Under the pieces are notes generated by a model, which did no database searches, had not been told where the DNA came from, and worked only from the letters and a program-made list of their open reading frames with translations. A stretch of 64,000 nucleotides of DNA from Petrocella atlantisensis (lineage in GTDB: Bacteria > Bacillota > Clostridia > Lachnospirales > Vallitaleaceae), in NCBI RefSeq assembly GCF_900538275.1, contig NZ_LR130778.1, positions 186,001 to 250,000 on the forward strand, in the 5' to 3' direction. A program made the position numbers and the translations under genes. Each line of letters starts with the position of its first letter. The stretch's first letter is position 1. Below are positions 8,165 to 16,869 of this stretch, in pieces.

Positions 8165-8920
8165 TTACATATAGTCTCTTATATCCAGAAGTTCCCCTTG
8201 TGACATGGCTTCTATTTCCATGACTTCTAGAATTTTCTTTGCAGCTTCAGTTGGTGATTGAAGGGAACCGGTTCTCTTATAATCAACAAACTTTTCTACT
8301 AGACTAAAGTCTTCCCTATTTGAAGTACGTATCACGCCTTGCATGTGGGTATCAATAATGCCTGGAGCCAATGCCATCATTCTCACCGGGAATGCGGTTT
8401 TCTTCTGTTCCAAAGCAACACATCTTGTAAACATATCCATTGCAGCTTTCGTACTACAATAACAGCTCCAACCATCATAAGGATGCTTCCCTGCTCCTGA
8501 GGATATATTTACAACACGTTTATCCATTTTCATTGTTTTTAGTCTTTCTATGAATTTTGCAGTCATAAATATAGGTGCTAAGGTATTTATGGTAAAAGCC
8601 TCCGTAATTTCCTGTTCATCGCACTTTTCTATAATTTTGACCGGTGTGACCACACCGGCATTATTAATGAGACAAATCGATAATGCCTGCTCAAAATCAA
8701 TAGATCCAAAAACTTCCTCCATGAGCGACGCCAGTCCATCCATATTACTTATGTCCCACGGAATATGGGTCCAGTTACAATCCTTAAGAAGCACCCTATC
8801 TTCAATCTTATCACTTATGGTTCTGGATATCCCAATGACATGGTGCCCTTTATTAAGTAATTCTAAAGCTAGGGCTTCACCTAAACCTTTGGATGTTCCT
8901 GTAATTATATAATAATTCAT
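8165..8920 (-). CDS. short-chain dehydrogenase/reductase
   Basis: About 251 residues. Cofactor motif TGTSKGLG at the N-terminus, NNAGV in the middle, the serine in NISSGAG and the catalytic YCSTK identify a classical SDR using NAD(P)H. It resembles the sepiapterin/benzil reductase branch (YueD-like) rather than the FabG branch, so an aromatic diketone or pterin substrate is conceivable but not shown. The start is set by AGGAGG at 8925-8930 ahead of the ATG at 8918-8920; the open frame upstream of it (to 8950) is probably untranslated. Confidence 0.87.
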   Translation of the reverse strand: MNYYIITGTSKGLGEALALELLNKGHHVIGISRTISDKIEDRVLLKDCNWTHIPWDISNMDGLASLMEEVFGSIDFEQALSICLINNAGVVTPVKIIEKCDEQEITEAFTINTLAPIFMTAKFIERLKTMKMDKRVVNISSGAGKHPYDGWSCYCSTKAAMDMFTRCVALEQKKTAFPVRMMALAPGIIDTHMQGVIRTSNREDFSLVEKFVDYKRTGSLQSPTEAAKKILEVMEIEAMSQGELLDIRDYM

Positions 8921-8964
8921 CTTGCCTCCTAATAATCTGTACGCTATCATATATGGATATCATT

Positions 8965-10026
8965 TCATTTATTTTTATTGGTATACGGACTTTCTACGAG
9001 TTCAATACAATTTTCTTTAGGCTTAATACGAACAACACATCCAAGAGGCAGAATCAGCTTAGGATCTGTATGGCCAAAATCCATATTAAATACTACGGGG
9101 ATATCTTTCACATTAAATTCCAATGTCATAATATCCATGACTATTTTTTTTAGGTCTTCTTTCTCTTCTTCTGTATAATCCTTAGGTCTGGCAATCAAAA
9201 GTCCTTTTATACTATTTAAAATACCTTGAATACCATAATTACGTAACATATAGCCTACTGCCATCGGACTAGGCTTTTCTTCAGAAGTTTCAAAAAATAA
9301 GACCTTATTATACCAAAAATCCGGTTCAGGCCAATATTTAGTTCCCTTAATAAATTCAAGGACTTCAATACATCCGCCCCACAATTCTCCTTCTGACGGT
9401 TCATCATCCAGATAAAACTCAAACCCATTTTCATTATCATAAAAAGCTTCACATTGGCCGACTAACTCTGGATCCGACCAATCTTTATAGCCATTGGTGT
9501 ATTGCTTATATGGTTTATAAACATAAGACTTATTGTTTTTTAAAAGCATATCCTTCAGGTGTTTTTCATAGGATTGATCCATATTTTTCATTTGTGCCAA
9601 CCCCGCCATAACAGAGGGACCATAAAAGGTTACCAAACCCCATTTGTTAAAGTAGCTTAAAAAAGTGGTGGCATCTGAGAATCCCATGATGAATTTGGGA
9701 TGATTCATAATAATATCCATATCCAGATATTCAAGAATTCTCACAGACTCATAACCGCCAATAGTACATATAATTCCATCAATGCTCTCATCTTGAAAAG
9801 CACGTTGAATATCCTCTGCTCTAAGTTTTGGATTGGTGTACAGATCCTTGCTTAGCATTCTGGATGTAGGATATTCAACCATATTGAAACCAAAGACTTC
9901 TGATAGATTTTTAAGTCCCATTTCATAAATATGTGGAAATACACTTGCTAGTCCATTTGATGGCGATATTACGGCAATGTTTGATCCTTTTTTCAGTCTT
10001 TTGACTTTCACTTTCGTTTTTTTCAT
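8965..10026 (-). CDS. S66 family peptidase (LD-carboxypeptidase/MccF-like)
   Basis: About 353 residues. A serine peptidase of family S66, whose members trim the peptidoglycan tetrapeptide (LdcA) or detoxify microcin C (MccF). The nucleophile lies in GFSDAT, with a glutamate in GCIEVLEF and a histidine in DFGHTDP completing the Ser-Glu-His triad. The insert and length favour the MccF-like clade. The best start is the ATG at 10024-10026, seven bases after AGGAGG; its A is shared with the stop of the RDD gene, indicating translational coupling. Confidence 0.88.
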   Translation of the reverse strand: MKKTKVKVKRLKKGSNIAVISPSNGLASVFPHIYEMGLKNLSEVFGFNMVEYPTSRMLSKDLYTNPKLRAEDIQRAFQDESIDGIICTIGGYESVRILEYLDMDIIMNHPKFIMGFSDATTFLSYFNKWGLVTFYGPSVMAGLAQMKNMDQSYEKHLKDMLLKNNKSYVYKPYKQYTNGYKDWSDPELVGQCEAFYDNENGFEFYLDDEPSEGELWGGCIEVLEFIKGTKYWPEPDFWYNKVLFFETSEEKPSPMAVGYMLRNYGIQGILNSIKGLLIARPKDYTEEEKEDLKKIVMDIMTLEFNVKDIPVVFNMDFGHTDPKLILPLGCVVRIKPKENCIELVESPYTNKNK

Positions 10027-10466
10027 CACACGACCTCCTTCTCAAGTAACAGACATAGATAGTTTTCAGTCACCACAGATGTGTCTGCTAACATGTCAAT
10101 TACGTGCTGTTTATAAGGTGTAAATGCTACAAGAAGATACATTGGCCAAATAATTTTCTGTAAATAGCGACCAAATAACTCTCTGACTAAAACCGTCGCC
10201 CAAGATAATTCTTCCTCATTGAAGCAAATAACACGTAGACCAAATACCATTTTTCCTAAAGTCTGTCCTTGATTCAATTTCGTCATTAAAATAAAATAGG
10301 CTAAAAATAATATTACGGACAGCGTTGTTTTTAGTAATCCTTCTCCTAGAAAGAAAAGCATCATTCGTTGTATGCTACCGACAAGGATTAAGTCCAGAAG
10401 ATACGCAAAAAATCGCATCCAAAACCCTGCATAAATAATATTAGGGTATTTGTTGAATTCCTTCAT
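10026..10466 (-). CDS. RDD family membrane protein
   Basis: About 146 residues. Starts with YAGFWMRFFAYLLDLILVGS, carrying the R and D positions of the RDD family, and has about three hydrophobic helices, ending with LFGRYLQKIIWP and a short polar tail. The family is of uncertain transport or stress role. The start is the ATG at 10464-10466, eight bases after GGAGG; it follows the sppA stop by one base, so the two are co-transcribed. Confidence 0.85.
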   Translation of the reverse strand: MKEFNKYPNIIYAGFWMRFFAYLLDLILVGSIQRMMLFFLGEGLLKTTLSVILFLAYFILMTKLNQGQTLGKMVFGLRVICFNEEELSWATVLVRELFGRYLQKIIWPMYLLVAFTPYKQHVIDMLADTSVVTENYLCLLLEKEVV

Positions 10467-10467
10467 A

Positions 10468-11478
10468 CTAGTATCCTCCATAAATATACATAAAACCTTG
10501 TTTACTGTTTATCCCCGATATGTTTATGTCTCCCAATGAACCTAGGTTTTCACCTCTGATCATCATCGTGATTTCGGTCATGAAATCATTAAGGAATGGA
10601 AATTCCGAACTTGAATACGAGAAAATTTGAGCATTTTCAAGTTCATAAGCACTTTCTAAATCTAACATCGCTTGATTATAATAGCCAATTGCATCTATAA
10701 GGCCCACATCTAGTGCTTGCTCACCATCATATATACGTCCATCAGCTATTTCATAGACAAGCGCTCTATCCATGTTCCTACCATCTGCTACAACATCAAC
10801 AAACCGTTCGTACATACTATCTACAAGATCTTGGAGTACACTAAGATCTTCTTCAGTAGTCGGACGTGTTGCAGATCCAACATCCTTTAAGTCACCACTT
10901 TTAATAGTCATATCTTCAACACCATACTTTTCCATAAGTCCGGATACATTAAGTCCGGACATGATAACACCGATAGATCCTGTTATGGTTTCTTTTGAAG
11001 CAAATATTTTATCAGCATCCGCCGAGATATAATAACCTCCACTCGTTGCCATACTTTCCATCACCACATAAATTGGTATATCTCTTAATTCTTTCATTTC
11101 TTTAATTTTATCTCTTAATTCTGCACTTTCATAGACACCACCACCTGGCGTATCCACTTTGATTACCACTGCTTTAATAGAAGTATCTTCAATAATCTGA
11201 TCCAAATCACTTAAGATTTTTTGATGATTGTAGCTTTGTGTCGTGAAATAGTTTTGTGTGCCTTGAAGCATTATGCCTGTCACTTCAACAACAACAATTC
11301 TTTGATCTGTTAATCCCTCGCGCAAAATATTTTCCGACATTGTTTCACTCATTATTGATTCCCATAAAGATGTTATCTCCACATCTTTCGTCAATACATT
11401 ACCAATTGCCGATATCAAAAGTGATGAGAAAAATACCACCACCGCTAATCCAATGGCTAACCATCTTTTTACATTCAT
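10468..11478 (-). CDS. sppA: signal peptide peptidase SppA (S49)
   Basis: A 336-residue membrane-anchored serine protease that clears leftover signal peptides. An N-terminal helix (about 5-25) anchors it. The catalytic serine is in MATSGGYYIS and the lysine in SGDLKDVGSATR, the Ser-Lys dyad of the short SppA form of Bacillus. GGGVYESAEL is also conserved. It leads a unit with the RDD and S66 genes, about 100 bp after cbiA; I see no clear terminator between, so read-through from the cobalamin operon is possible. Confidence 0.93.
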   Translation of the reverse strand: MNVKRWLAIGLAVVVFFSSLLISAIGNVLTKDVEITSLWESIMSETMSENILREGLTDQRIVVVEVTGIMLQGTQNYFTTQSYNHQKILSDLDQIIEDTSIKAVVIKVDTPGGGVYESAELRDKIKEMKELRDIPIYVVMESMATSGGYYISADADKIFASKETITGSIGVIMSGLNVSGLMEKYGVEDMTIKSGDLKDVGSATRPTTEEDLSVLQDLVDSMYERFVDVVADGRNMDRALVYEIADGRIYDGEQALDVGLIDAIGYYNQAMLDLESAYELENAQIFSYSSSEFPFLNDFMTEITMMIRGENLGSLGDINISGINSKQGFMYIYGGY

Positions 11479-11578
11479 AATAATCTCCTTGTCATCTCAA
11501 TAAATATTTTATATGTATTCTATCATACCAAATATTCATATAATTACAATGATTAAAGAATTAAAACAAGTAACATGA

Positions 11579-12904
11579 TTAGATTGTCAAACGATTAATG
11601 ATATTGGTAAACATTTTTTTGTTACCCATAAAACTAAAGTGTGGGTAACCACCATAGGTATTTTTATAAAGATAACCGCAATACCAGCGGTTATCTTTTC
11701 CTGTTTTTTTAATGGTCATAATACTTGCCGTTTCACCTTGATCTTCAATTAAAAAACGACTCCTATGAAATTCATGACCACGCATTTGGTCACCTTTTTC
11801 ACCCAAAAAACACGTTTGATCTAAGGTGATGTCAATATATCCAAACCTTTGAAGCTTGGACGTCATTTTTATTTCACCTTTAAAAATACCCACCATTTTA
11901 TATTCTTCAATAGCCTCATTCAAATACATAAAGCCCCCACATTCTGCAAATATATGGCCACCTTTTTCAGAAAACAACCGAATAGCCTCGAGCATTTCAT
12001 GATTACTTGACAAGGCTTCTTTATATAACTCAGGATAACCACCACCTAGATAAAGCAGATCACAATCCGGTAGACTTAAGTCCGAAAGGGGAGAAAAATA
12101 AATAACTTTGCCGACAGATTTTAACATCTCCAAATTCTCACGATAAAAAAAAGAAAAAGCCTTATCTTTTGCTACACCTATTATAAGGTCTTTTTTCTTA
12201 ACCTGTATACTTTTTCTAATTTGTTCTGGAATGGTATTGCACATGTTCAGAATTGATTGCAAATCTATGGTTTTTTCAACAAGCTCTGCTAAATGGTCCA
12301 AATTCGAATCCAGTTTTGTCATTTCTTCACTTTGAATAAGACCAAGATGTCGACTCTTGAATTCTAATTCTGGGATTGTAGGCAGATATCCAAGGACTTT
12401 AACGCCTACATGGTTTTCTATTTGAACACGTAACATGTCATAATGGGCCTCTGTAACCTTGTTTAAGATGACACCGGTAATGCTACCCTGACCAAAATCG
12501 ACCATACCTTTTATTTTGGTCACCGCCGTAAACATTTCCCCTTTTGGGGTATAGATGAGTATCGTATTCACACCTATTTTTTTCCCGATGGCATAACTGG
12601 AATTTTCAAAAGTATTATAGATACCGTCATAGTAACCCATAGCCCCTTCAATGATACAGTAATCTATATCCGGCTTGACATAAGAAAGTGCTTCTAGCAT
12701 CCCTAAGTCGCCTTGTAGATGCAGGTCCAAATTACCGGCAGCATTTTTTGCAGCGACTTCTAAAAAGCCCTTGTCAATATAGTCCGGTCCCGTTTTAAAA
12801 GGGCTAATGCGATACCCTTTATTATGCAATGCTCGAATGATGCCCGAAGTGACCGTTGTTTTTCCCGAACCACTAGAAGGTGCCGCAAACAAAATACCTT
12901 TCAT
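11579..12904 (-). CDS. cbiA: cobyrinate a,c-diamide synthase CbiA
   Basis: 441 residues. CbiA uses ATP and glutamine to amidate the a and c side chains of cobyrinic acid. The N-terminal part has the P-loop APSSGSGKTTVTSG and the dethiobiotin synthetase-like fold; the C-terminal class I glutaminase domain has its cysteine in FAECGGFMYL and the histidine near GYPHFSF. It is the last cbi gene of the operon, 38 bp after the corrected end of cbiO. Confidence 0.95.
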   Translation of the reverse strand: MKGILFAAPSSGSGKTTVTSGIIRALHNKGYRISPFKTGPDYIDKGFLEVAAKNAAGNLDLHLQGDLGMLEALSYVKPDIDYCIIEGAMGYYDGIYNTFENSSYAIGKKIGVNTILIYTPKGEMFTAVTKIKGMVDFGQGSITGVILNKVTEAHYDMLRVQIENHVGVKVLGYLPTIPELEFKSRHLGLIQSEEMTKLDSNLDHLAELVEKTIDLQSILNMCNTIPEQIRKSIQVKKKDLIIGVAKDKAFSFFYRENLEMLKSVGKVIYFSPLSDLSLPDCDLLYLGGGYPELYKEALSSNHEMLEAIRLFSEKGGHIFAECGGFMYLNEAIEEYKMVGIFKGEIKMTSKLQRFGYIDITLDQTCFLGEKGDQMRGHEFHRSRFLIEDQGETASIMTIKKTGKDNRWYCGYLYKNTYGGYPHFSFMGNKKMFTNIINRLTI

Positions 12905-12942
12905 CTTAATACCTCCATATATTATGTGTGAATGAGTGAAAC

Positions 12943-13745
12943 TTAGTTTTGAGCCTTAAGCATATTGAATAGACTTGCTTCTGAATCAACCGGTGAAATA
13001 TTTAACTGATGACATACCTTAAGCACCCAAGGCATCTCCATATCCGCTGCTACCATGAGATCATGATGACCCAAAACATCCTTAGGCATCCCTCTGCTAA
13101 CAAATGCCCCTTTTTCAAAAGGTAGACATAATCACAGGTCTCGTAAATAAAATCCATATTGTGGCTGGCCATAATGATGGTTTTCCCTGATTTGGATAAA
13201 GCCTTAATCAAAAGTACCATTTGTTGTTTCATATAAGGATCCAGTCCGGCTTCCGGCTCATCAAAGATAATGACTTCCGGACTTAGTGCTAATACACCAG
13301 CAATGGCCACTCTTTTCTTTTGTCCATAACTTAAGTTGTGTATCAGCTTATCTTTGCAGCTTTCTAAGGCTGTTGCTTCTATGGCTTCTATAATACGTCT
13401 TTCTATAATCTCAGAGGACATCCTAAGGTTTCTTGGACCAAATGCAATGTCGTCTTTGACACTTGGAAGAAAAATCTGTTTTTCCGCACCTTGTAATACA
13501 ATGTTTATTTTCATACGTAGGGCTTGAAGACTTTTTTTGTCATATTTTATGGGTTGATGATTATAGGTCAAATGACCGGTATTGGGTTTTAAAAAACCTG
13601 TTAGGCACTTAAACAAAGTCGATTTACCGGCACCATTAGAACCTATAACACCGATAATTCGACCTTTTTGGGTTGAAAAATCCAAATCACTAAGGGCCTT
13701 TGTTCCATCGGCATAAACATAACTTAAGTTCTTACATTCAACCAT
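12943..13745 (-). pseudogene. cbiO: cobalt ECF transporter ATPase CbiO, frameshifted near its end
   Basis: The energy-coupling ATPase of the CbiMNQO cobalt importer. Walker A GSNGAGKST, signature LSYGQKKRVAIAG, Walker B VIIFDEPEAGLD and H-loop ASHNMD are all intact. After HLLAEG the frame shifts and stops at 13050; the expected C-terminus (MPKDVLGHHDLMVAADME through MPWVL, ending SLFNMLKAQN) continues in another frame to TAA at 12943. Adding one G to the GGG at 13090-13092 restores a 267-residue protein, the normal family length. So it is a one-base homopolymer deletion near codon 219. The truncated product would still hold all ATPase motifs. Start: ATG at 13743-13745, eight bases after AAGGAG, overlapping cbiQ by 8 bp. 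Confidence 0.85.
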
Positions 13746-14421
13746 ATAAATACTCTCCTTCATAGAGGCGCATCTGCAGACCTTCTTCCATTTCTTGGGC
13801 TCTAATAATGGTATTTAAGAATAATTGCCCAAGTAAAAGCGACAAGCTTTTAAATGCATTTCCAACGCCATAATAGCCACTTCTTAATTCTTGAGCCATA
13901 ATCATATCCATCCCTTCTTCATAGATTAGAAAAAGAAATCGATAGGTCAGAAGCAGTATTTCGACAAATAGTTTAGGTACTTTAACCCACCTTAAAAAAC
14001 GACCAATTTCCCATATGGAAGTAGTCAGGATCAGAAAAAGCATGATTGAAAAGGAGCTCATCACCCTGATCATGACTTCAATCCCCATCCATAAGCTTTC
14101 ACGTGTTATATAGAGCCAAGGAGAGGCTTGTCCAATGGTCATCAAAACCTCCTGCCCTTGTACCCTGGTTACTAATATCACCCCGAGTAGACTAGGAACT
14201 AAAAAGATAAGTGACAGAAACCATATATGAACAAAACTTTTCATATGTTTGCAAGTGCTAATAATAGTCATAATGGATATGATGATTAATAACGGGCCAT
14301 ATATATAGGTCTGATTCATCCATTGAGACCATAATAATAGAAATAAAGACATACCAATCCTAATTCTATAAGGTATGTGCTTAAATGGATTGCTTTCTAT
14401 GATCCTATCTATTCTTAGCAT
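13738..14421 (-). CDS. cbiQ: cobalt ECF transporter T component CbiQ
   Basis: 227 residues, with five or six membrane helices. CbiQ couples the CbiO ATPase to the CbiMN substrate unit. The cytoplasmic coupling helices are visible as MAQELRSGYYG and RAQEMEEGLQMRLYEG, each holding the Ala-Arg-Gly-like signature (A-x-E-L-R-S-G and R-A-Q-E-M). Overlaps cbiN by 17 bp. Confidence 0.93.
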   Translation of the reverse strand: MLRIDRIIESNPFKHIPYRIRIGMSLFLLLWSQWMNQTYIYGPLLIIISIMTIISTCKHMKSFVHIWFLSLIFLVPSLLGVILVTRVQGQEVLMTIGQASPWLYITRESLWMGIEVMIRVMSSFSIMLFLILTTSIWEIGRFLRWVKVPKLFVEILLLTYRFLFLIYEEGMDMIMAQELRSGYYGVGNAFKSLSLLLGQLFLNTIIRAQEMEEGLQMRLYEGEYLYG

Positions 14422-14692
14422 GATCCTGTCTTCCCTTCATCCTACCAAAATAATAAGCAATGAAACCGGCACCAATCGCCGCTTGCATAGAGAAGAAAAA
14501 GCTTTCAATTTCTCCACTGGCAGGTTCAAACAAAGGTGTAAACCAGGGTTCATAATCCGGGTGTTCAAGTAAGATTTGATCTTGTGCTGCACCATCTGCA
14601 CCACCATATTCACTATTTGGATTGATGATTAGGGGTATTATAGCCAGTAAAATAACCATACCTATTAAAACCAAGTTTTGTTTTGATTTCAT
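14405..14692 (-). CDS. cbiN: cobalt transport protein CbiN
   Basis: 95 residues: a helix at 8-24, an extracytoplasmic loop with EYGGADGAAQD and YEPWFTPLFEP, and a second helix near 70-85 ending at GRMKG. This two-helix layout and the GADG/EPWF motifs are diagnostic of CbiN, which helps CbiM load Co2+. Overlaps cbiM by 4 bp. Confidence 0.94.
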   Translation of the reverse strand: MKSKQNLVLIGMVILLAIIPLIINPNSEYGGADGAAQDQILLEHPDYEPWFTPLFEPASGEIESFFFSMQAAIGAGFIAYYFGRMKGRQDHAKNR

Positions 14693-15432
14693 ATTAATTC
14701 CTCCATTCCCACAAGATGAATCTGTTCTTTATTTTCCCAAAGTAGATTGAAAATAATAACCGTTAGAAACCCTTCTAATATGGCTATTGGTAACTGAGTC
14801 AGACTAAAAATACTTAAGTATTTTAAGGTAGAAATCATAACCCCTTCTTGTCCCGAAAAAGCTGTACCCAGTTGAACAGACGTCATAACGTAGGTCAAGA
14901 AATTACTGGAAAAAGCTGCAATAAAGATGGCAACTCTTTTTGATAGACCGGACTTTATAGCAAGTTTATAAGCGAAGAATGCAGCAAAAGGACCTACAAC
15001 ACCCATAGAAAATCCATTGGCTCCCAAAGTAGTAATACCGCCATGTGAAAGAAGAAGCGCCTGAAGCAACAAAACAATCGCAGCAATAAAAGCCATCATA
15101 AGTGGACCAAATAAAATAGCACCCAGTCCAATTCCTGTGGGATGAGAGCAACTGCCAACCACTGAAGGGATTTTTAGGGCAGAAATACAAAAAGTAAAGG
15201 CAGCAACCAAACCAATAAGTAGCTTGTTATCATGACCTTTCCCAAGACCTTTTTTTAGTTTCATCATGCCCATAATTAGAAAGGGCATATACAAGACCCA
15301 CCAAAAAAGTGCGTATGCTTTCGGTAAAAACCCTTCCATGATATGCATAGCATGTACCTCATTTACAGCTACTGTTATCATGAGCAACATGACGATTGTA
15401 ATAATCCTTGATTTTCTCCAATAATGCTTCAT
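14689..15432 (-). CDS. cbiM: cobalt ECF substrate-binding membrane protein CbiM
   Basis: 247 residues. In this family the mature N-terminus Met-His-x-Met-Glu-Gly binds Co2+ after leader cleavage. Here a signal peptide (MKHYWRKSR, a hydrophobic stretch, then NEVHA) precedes MHIMEGFLP at residue 29, so the longer start at 15432 is preferred, with GAGGT upstream. VGSCSHPTGIGLGAI is the conserved second metal-binding region. This start overlaps the end of cbiJ by 74 bp, unusually long. Confidence 0.94.
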   Translation of the reverse strand: MKHYWRKSRIITIVMLLMITVAVNEVHAMHIMEGFLPKAYALFWWVLYMPFLIMGMMKLKKGLGKGHDNKLLIGLVAAFTFCISALKIPSVVGSCSHPTGIGLGAILFGPLMMAFIAAIVLLLQALLLSHGGITTLGANGFSMGVVGPFAAFFAYKLAIKSGLSKRVAIFIAAFSSNFLTYVMTSVQLGTAFSGQEGVMISTLKYLSIFSLTQLPIAILEGFLTVIIFNLLWENKEQIHLVGMEELI

Positions 15433-16144
15433 AAGATTCCGTTACCTCCCTATAATTTATATATGGTACTTTCACTACAATAGCCTTCACCTTTTCTAGT
15501 TGACAAGCTTTTAACTTCTCAATATAACCACTGCCTTCCCCGCCCTCCTTAAACATCAAATAAGAAATATGATAAGTCTTAAGTAGTAACCTGTTCATTT
15601 CAACACTAAAAGGACCCAGTAATGCGATAATTTGATTGGGTTTAAGTCCCAGATGTTCGCATTGATGCAAACTTTCTGTTGAAGGTACCACCCTTGCTAC
15701 GATGCGTTCTAGACCAAGGACTTTAATGGCCTCTTCTAGTGTTTTACTTCCGGTCACCATGATTTGCCCTTGTTGACCTGATAAATAGTTCAAGGCTTCT
15801 TCTTCATTCTCAAAGAACTTGCCATAAGAAGCGGCATCCTCTTGTGTTTTTCTAACAAAACGTGTATAGGTGGTACCGGTGGCTTTTGCTGCCTCTATGG
15901 CCTGTTGACTGACAAGAACTGCATGTGGATGGGAAGCATCAATTACCCAGTTAATTTTTTCTGCTCGAATTAAAGCATCCATAGACACGGCATCCAGTCT
16001 TTTTACAATGAGCCTGTCTGCATAGTGACCATAGGTGTCTTCTCCCAGTTTTGTAGCCACACTTAATATAAAAGGTAGATGATGGTGCTTTAGTATTTCA
16101 CATATTTGACGACACTCATGGGTGCCACCAATCACATAGATCAC
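15359..16144 (-). CDS. cbiJ: cobalt-precorrin-6A reductase CbiJ
   Basis: 261 residues. Reduces cobalt-precorrin-6A to 6B with NAD(P)H. Recognised by IYVIGGTHECRQI at the N-terminus, VIDASHPHAVLVSQQA, ILVTGSKTL-like (GQIMVTGSKTLEEA) and LLGPFSVEMN. Overlaps cbiH by 4 bp and the cbiM signal peptide region by 74 bp. Confidence 0.93.
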   Translation of the reverse strand: MIYVIGGTHECRQICEILKHHHLPFILSVATKLGEDTYGHYADRLIVKRLDAVSMDALIRAEKINWVIDASHPHAVLVSQQAIEAAKATGTTYTRFVRKTQEDAASYGKFFENEEEALNYLSGQQGQIMVTGSKTLEEAIKVLGLERIVARVVPSTESLHQCEHLGLKPNQIIALLGPFSVEMNRLLLKTYHISYLMFKEGGEGSGYIEKLKACQLEKVKAIVVKVPYINYREVTESYEALLEKIKDYYNRHVAHDNSSCK

Positions 16145-16869
16145 AAGCGATACCCCCTAGGTGTGACCATTTTTCCATGGTGCATATGGGTGTTTTGATT
16201 ACCGATTATAACCATAGTACGCATGTTCACATCCTGAACGTCAAATTCTTTTAAAGTCGAATATGCTACCTCTTCCTCCTCGCGCCCAGCATCAGTAACC
16301 CTTCCAACCACCAAATCATCACCTTGTATGTCTTTGATAATTTTAAGGGCGTCTTCTAAATGATGTGGACGGCCTTTGCTTCTTGGATTATATAGACATA
16401 TGACGAAATCACCTTCAGCAGCCAGACGCACCCTTTTCATAATCAGATCATAGGTTGTCATCAAATCACTCAAACTTATGGAAACAAAATCATGCATCAA
16501 TGGCGCTCCAAGAGTTGCTGCTGCTATACTCGATGAGGTAACACCAGGGATGACACGAATCTCATCTTCAGAATCTGAAAGTTCATAAATGAGTCCGGCC
16601 ATGCCATAGATGCCTGAATCTCCGCTACTGATCACCACAACATTTTCTCCCTTTCTGGAGGCTTCAAGGGCCGCTTGACAACGTTTTACTTCACCGGTCA
16701 TACCTGTTGTTATTATTTTCTGAGCTTTGCTATTTTGGTCGATCAGTGGTTGAATCCACTCTATATACGTACGATATCCGACAATCACCTCTGCTGTTTT
16801 AATGGCTTCAATGGCTTCTAACGTTAAATTCTTTACTTGTCCGGACCCAATACCTACAACTTTTATCAT
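16141..16869 (-). CDS. cbiH: cobalt-precorrin-3B C17-methyltransferase CbiH
   Basis: 242 residues, SAM-dependent tetrapyrrole methylase fold. VVGIGSGQVKNLTLEA is the N-terminal glycine loop, VISSGDSGIYGMAG the second SAM loop, CLYNPRSKGRPHHL is specific to CobJ/CbiH. It contracts the ring while methylating C17. Start and stop overlap the neighbours by 4 bp. Confidence 0.95.
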   Translation of the reverse strand: MIKVVGIGSGQVKNLTLEAIEAIKTAEVIVGYRTYIEWIQPLIDQNSKAQKIITTGMTGEVKRCQAALEASRKGENVVVISSGDSGIYGMAGLIYELSDSEDEIRVIPGVTSSSIAAATLGAPLMHDFVSISLSDLMTTYDLIMKRVRLAAEGDFVICLYNPRSKGRPHHLEDALKIIKDIQGDDLVVGRVTDAGREEEEVAYSTLKEFDVQDVNMRTMVIIGNQNTHMHHGKMVTPRGYRL

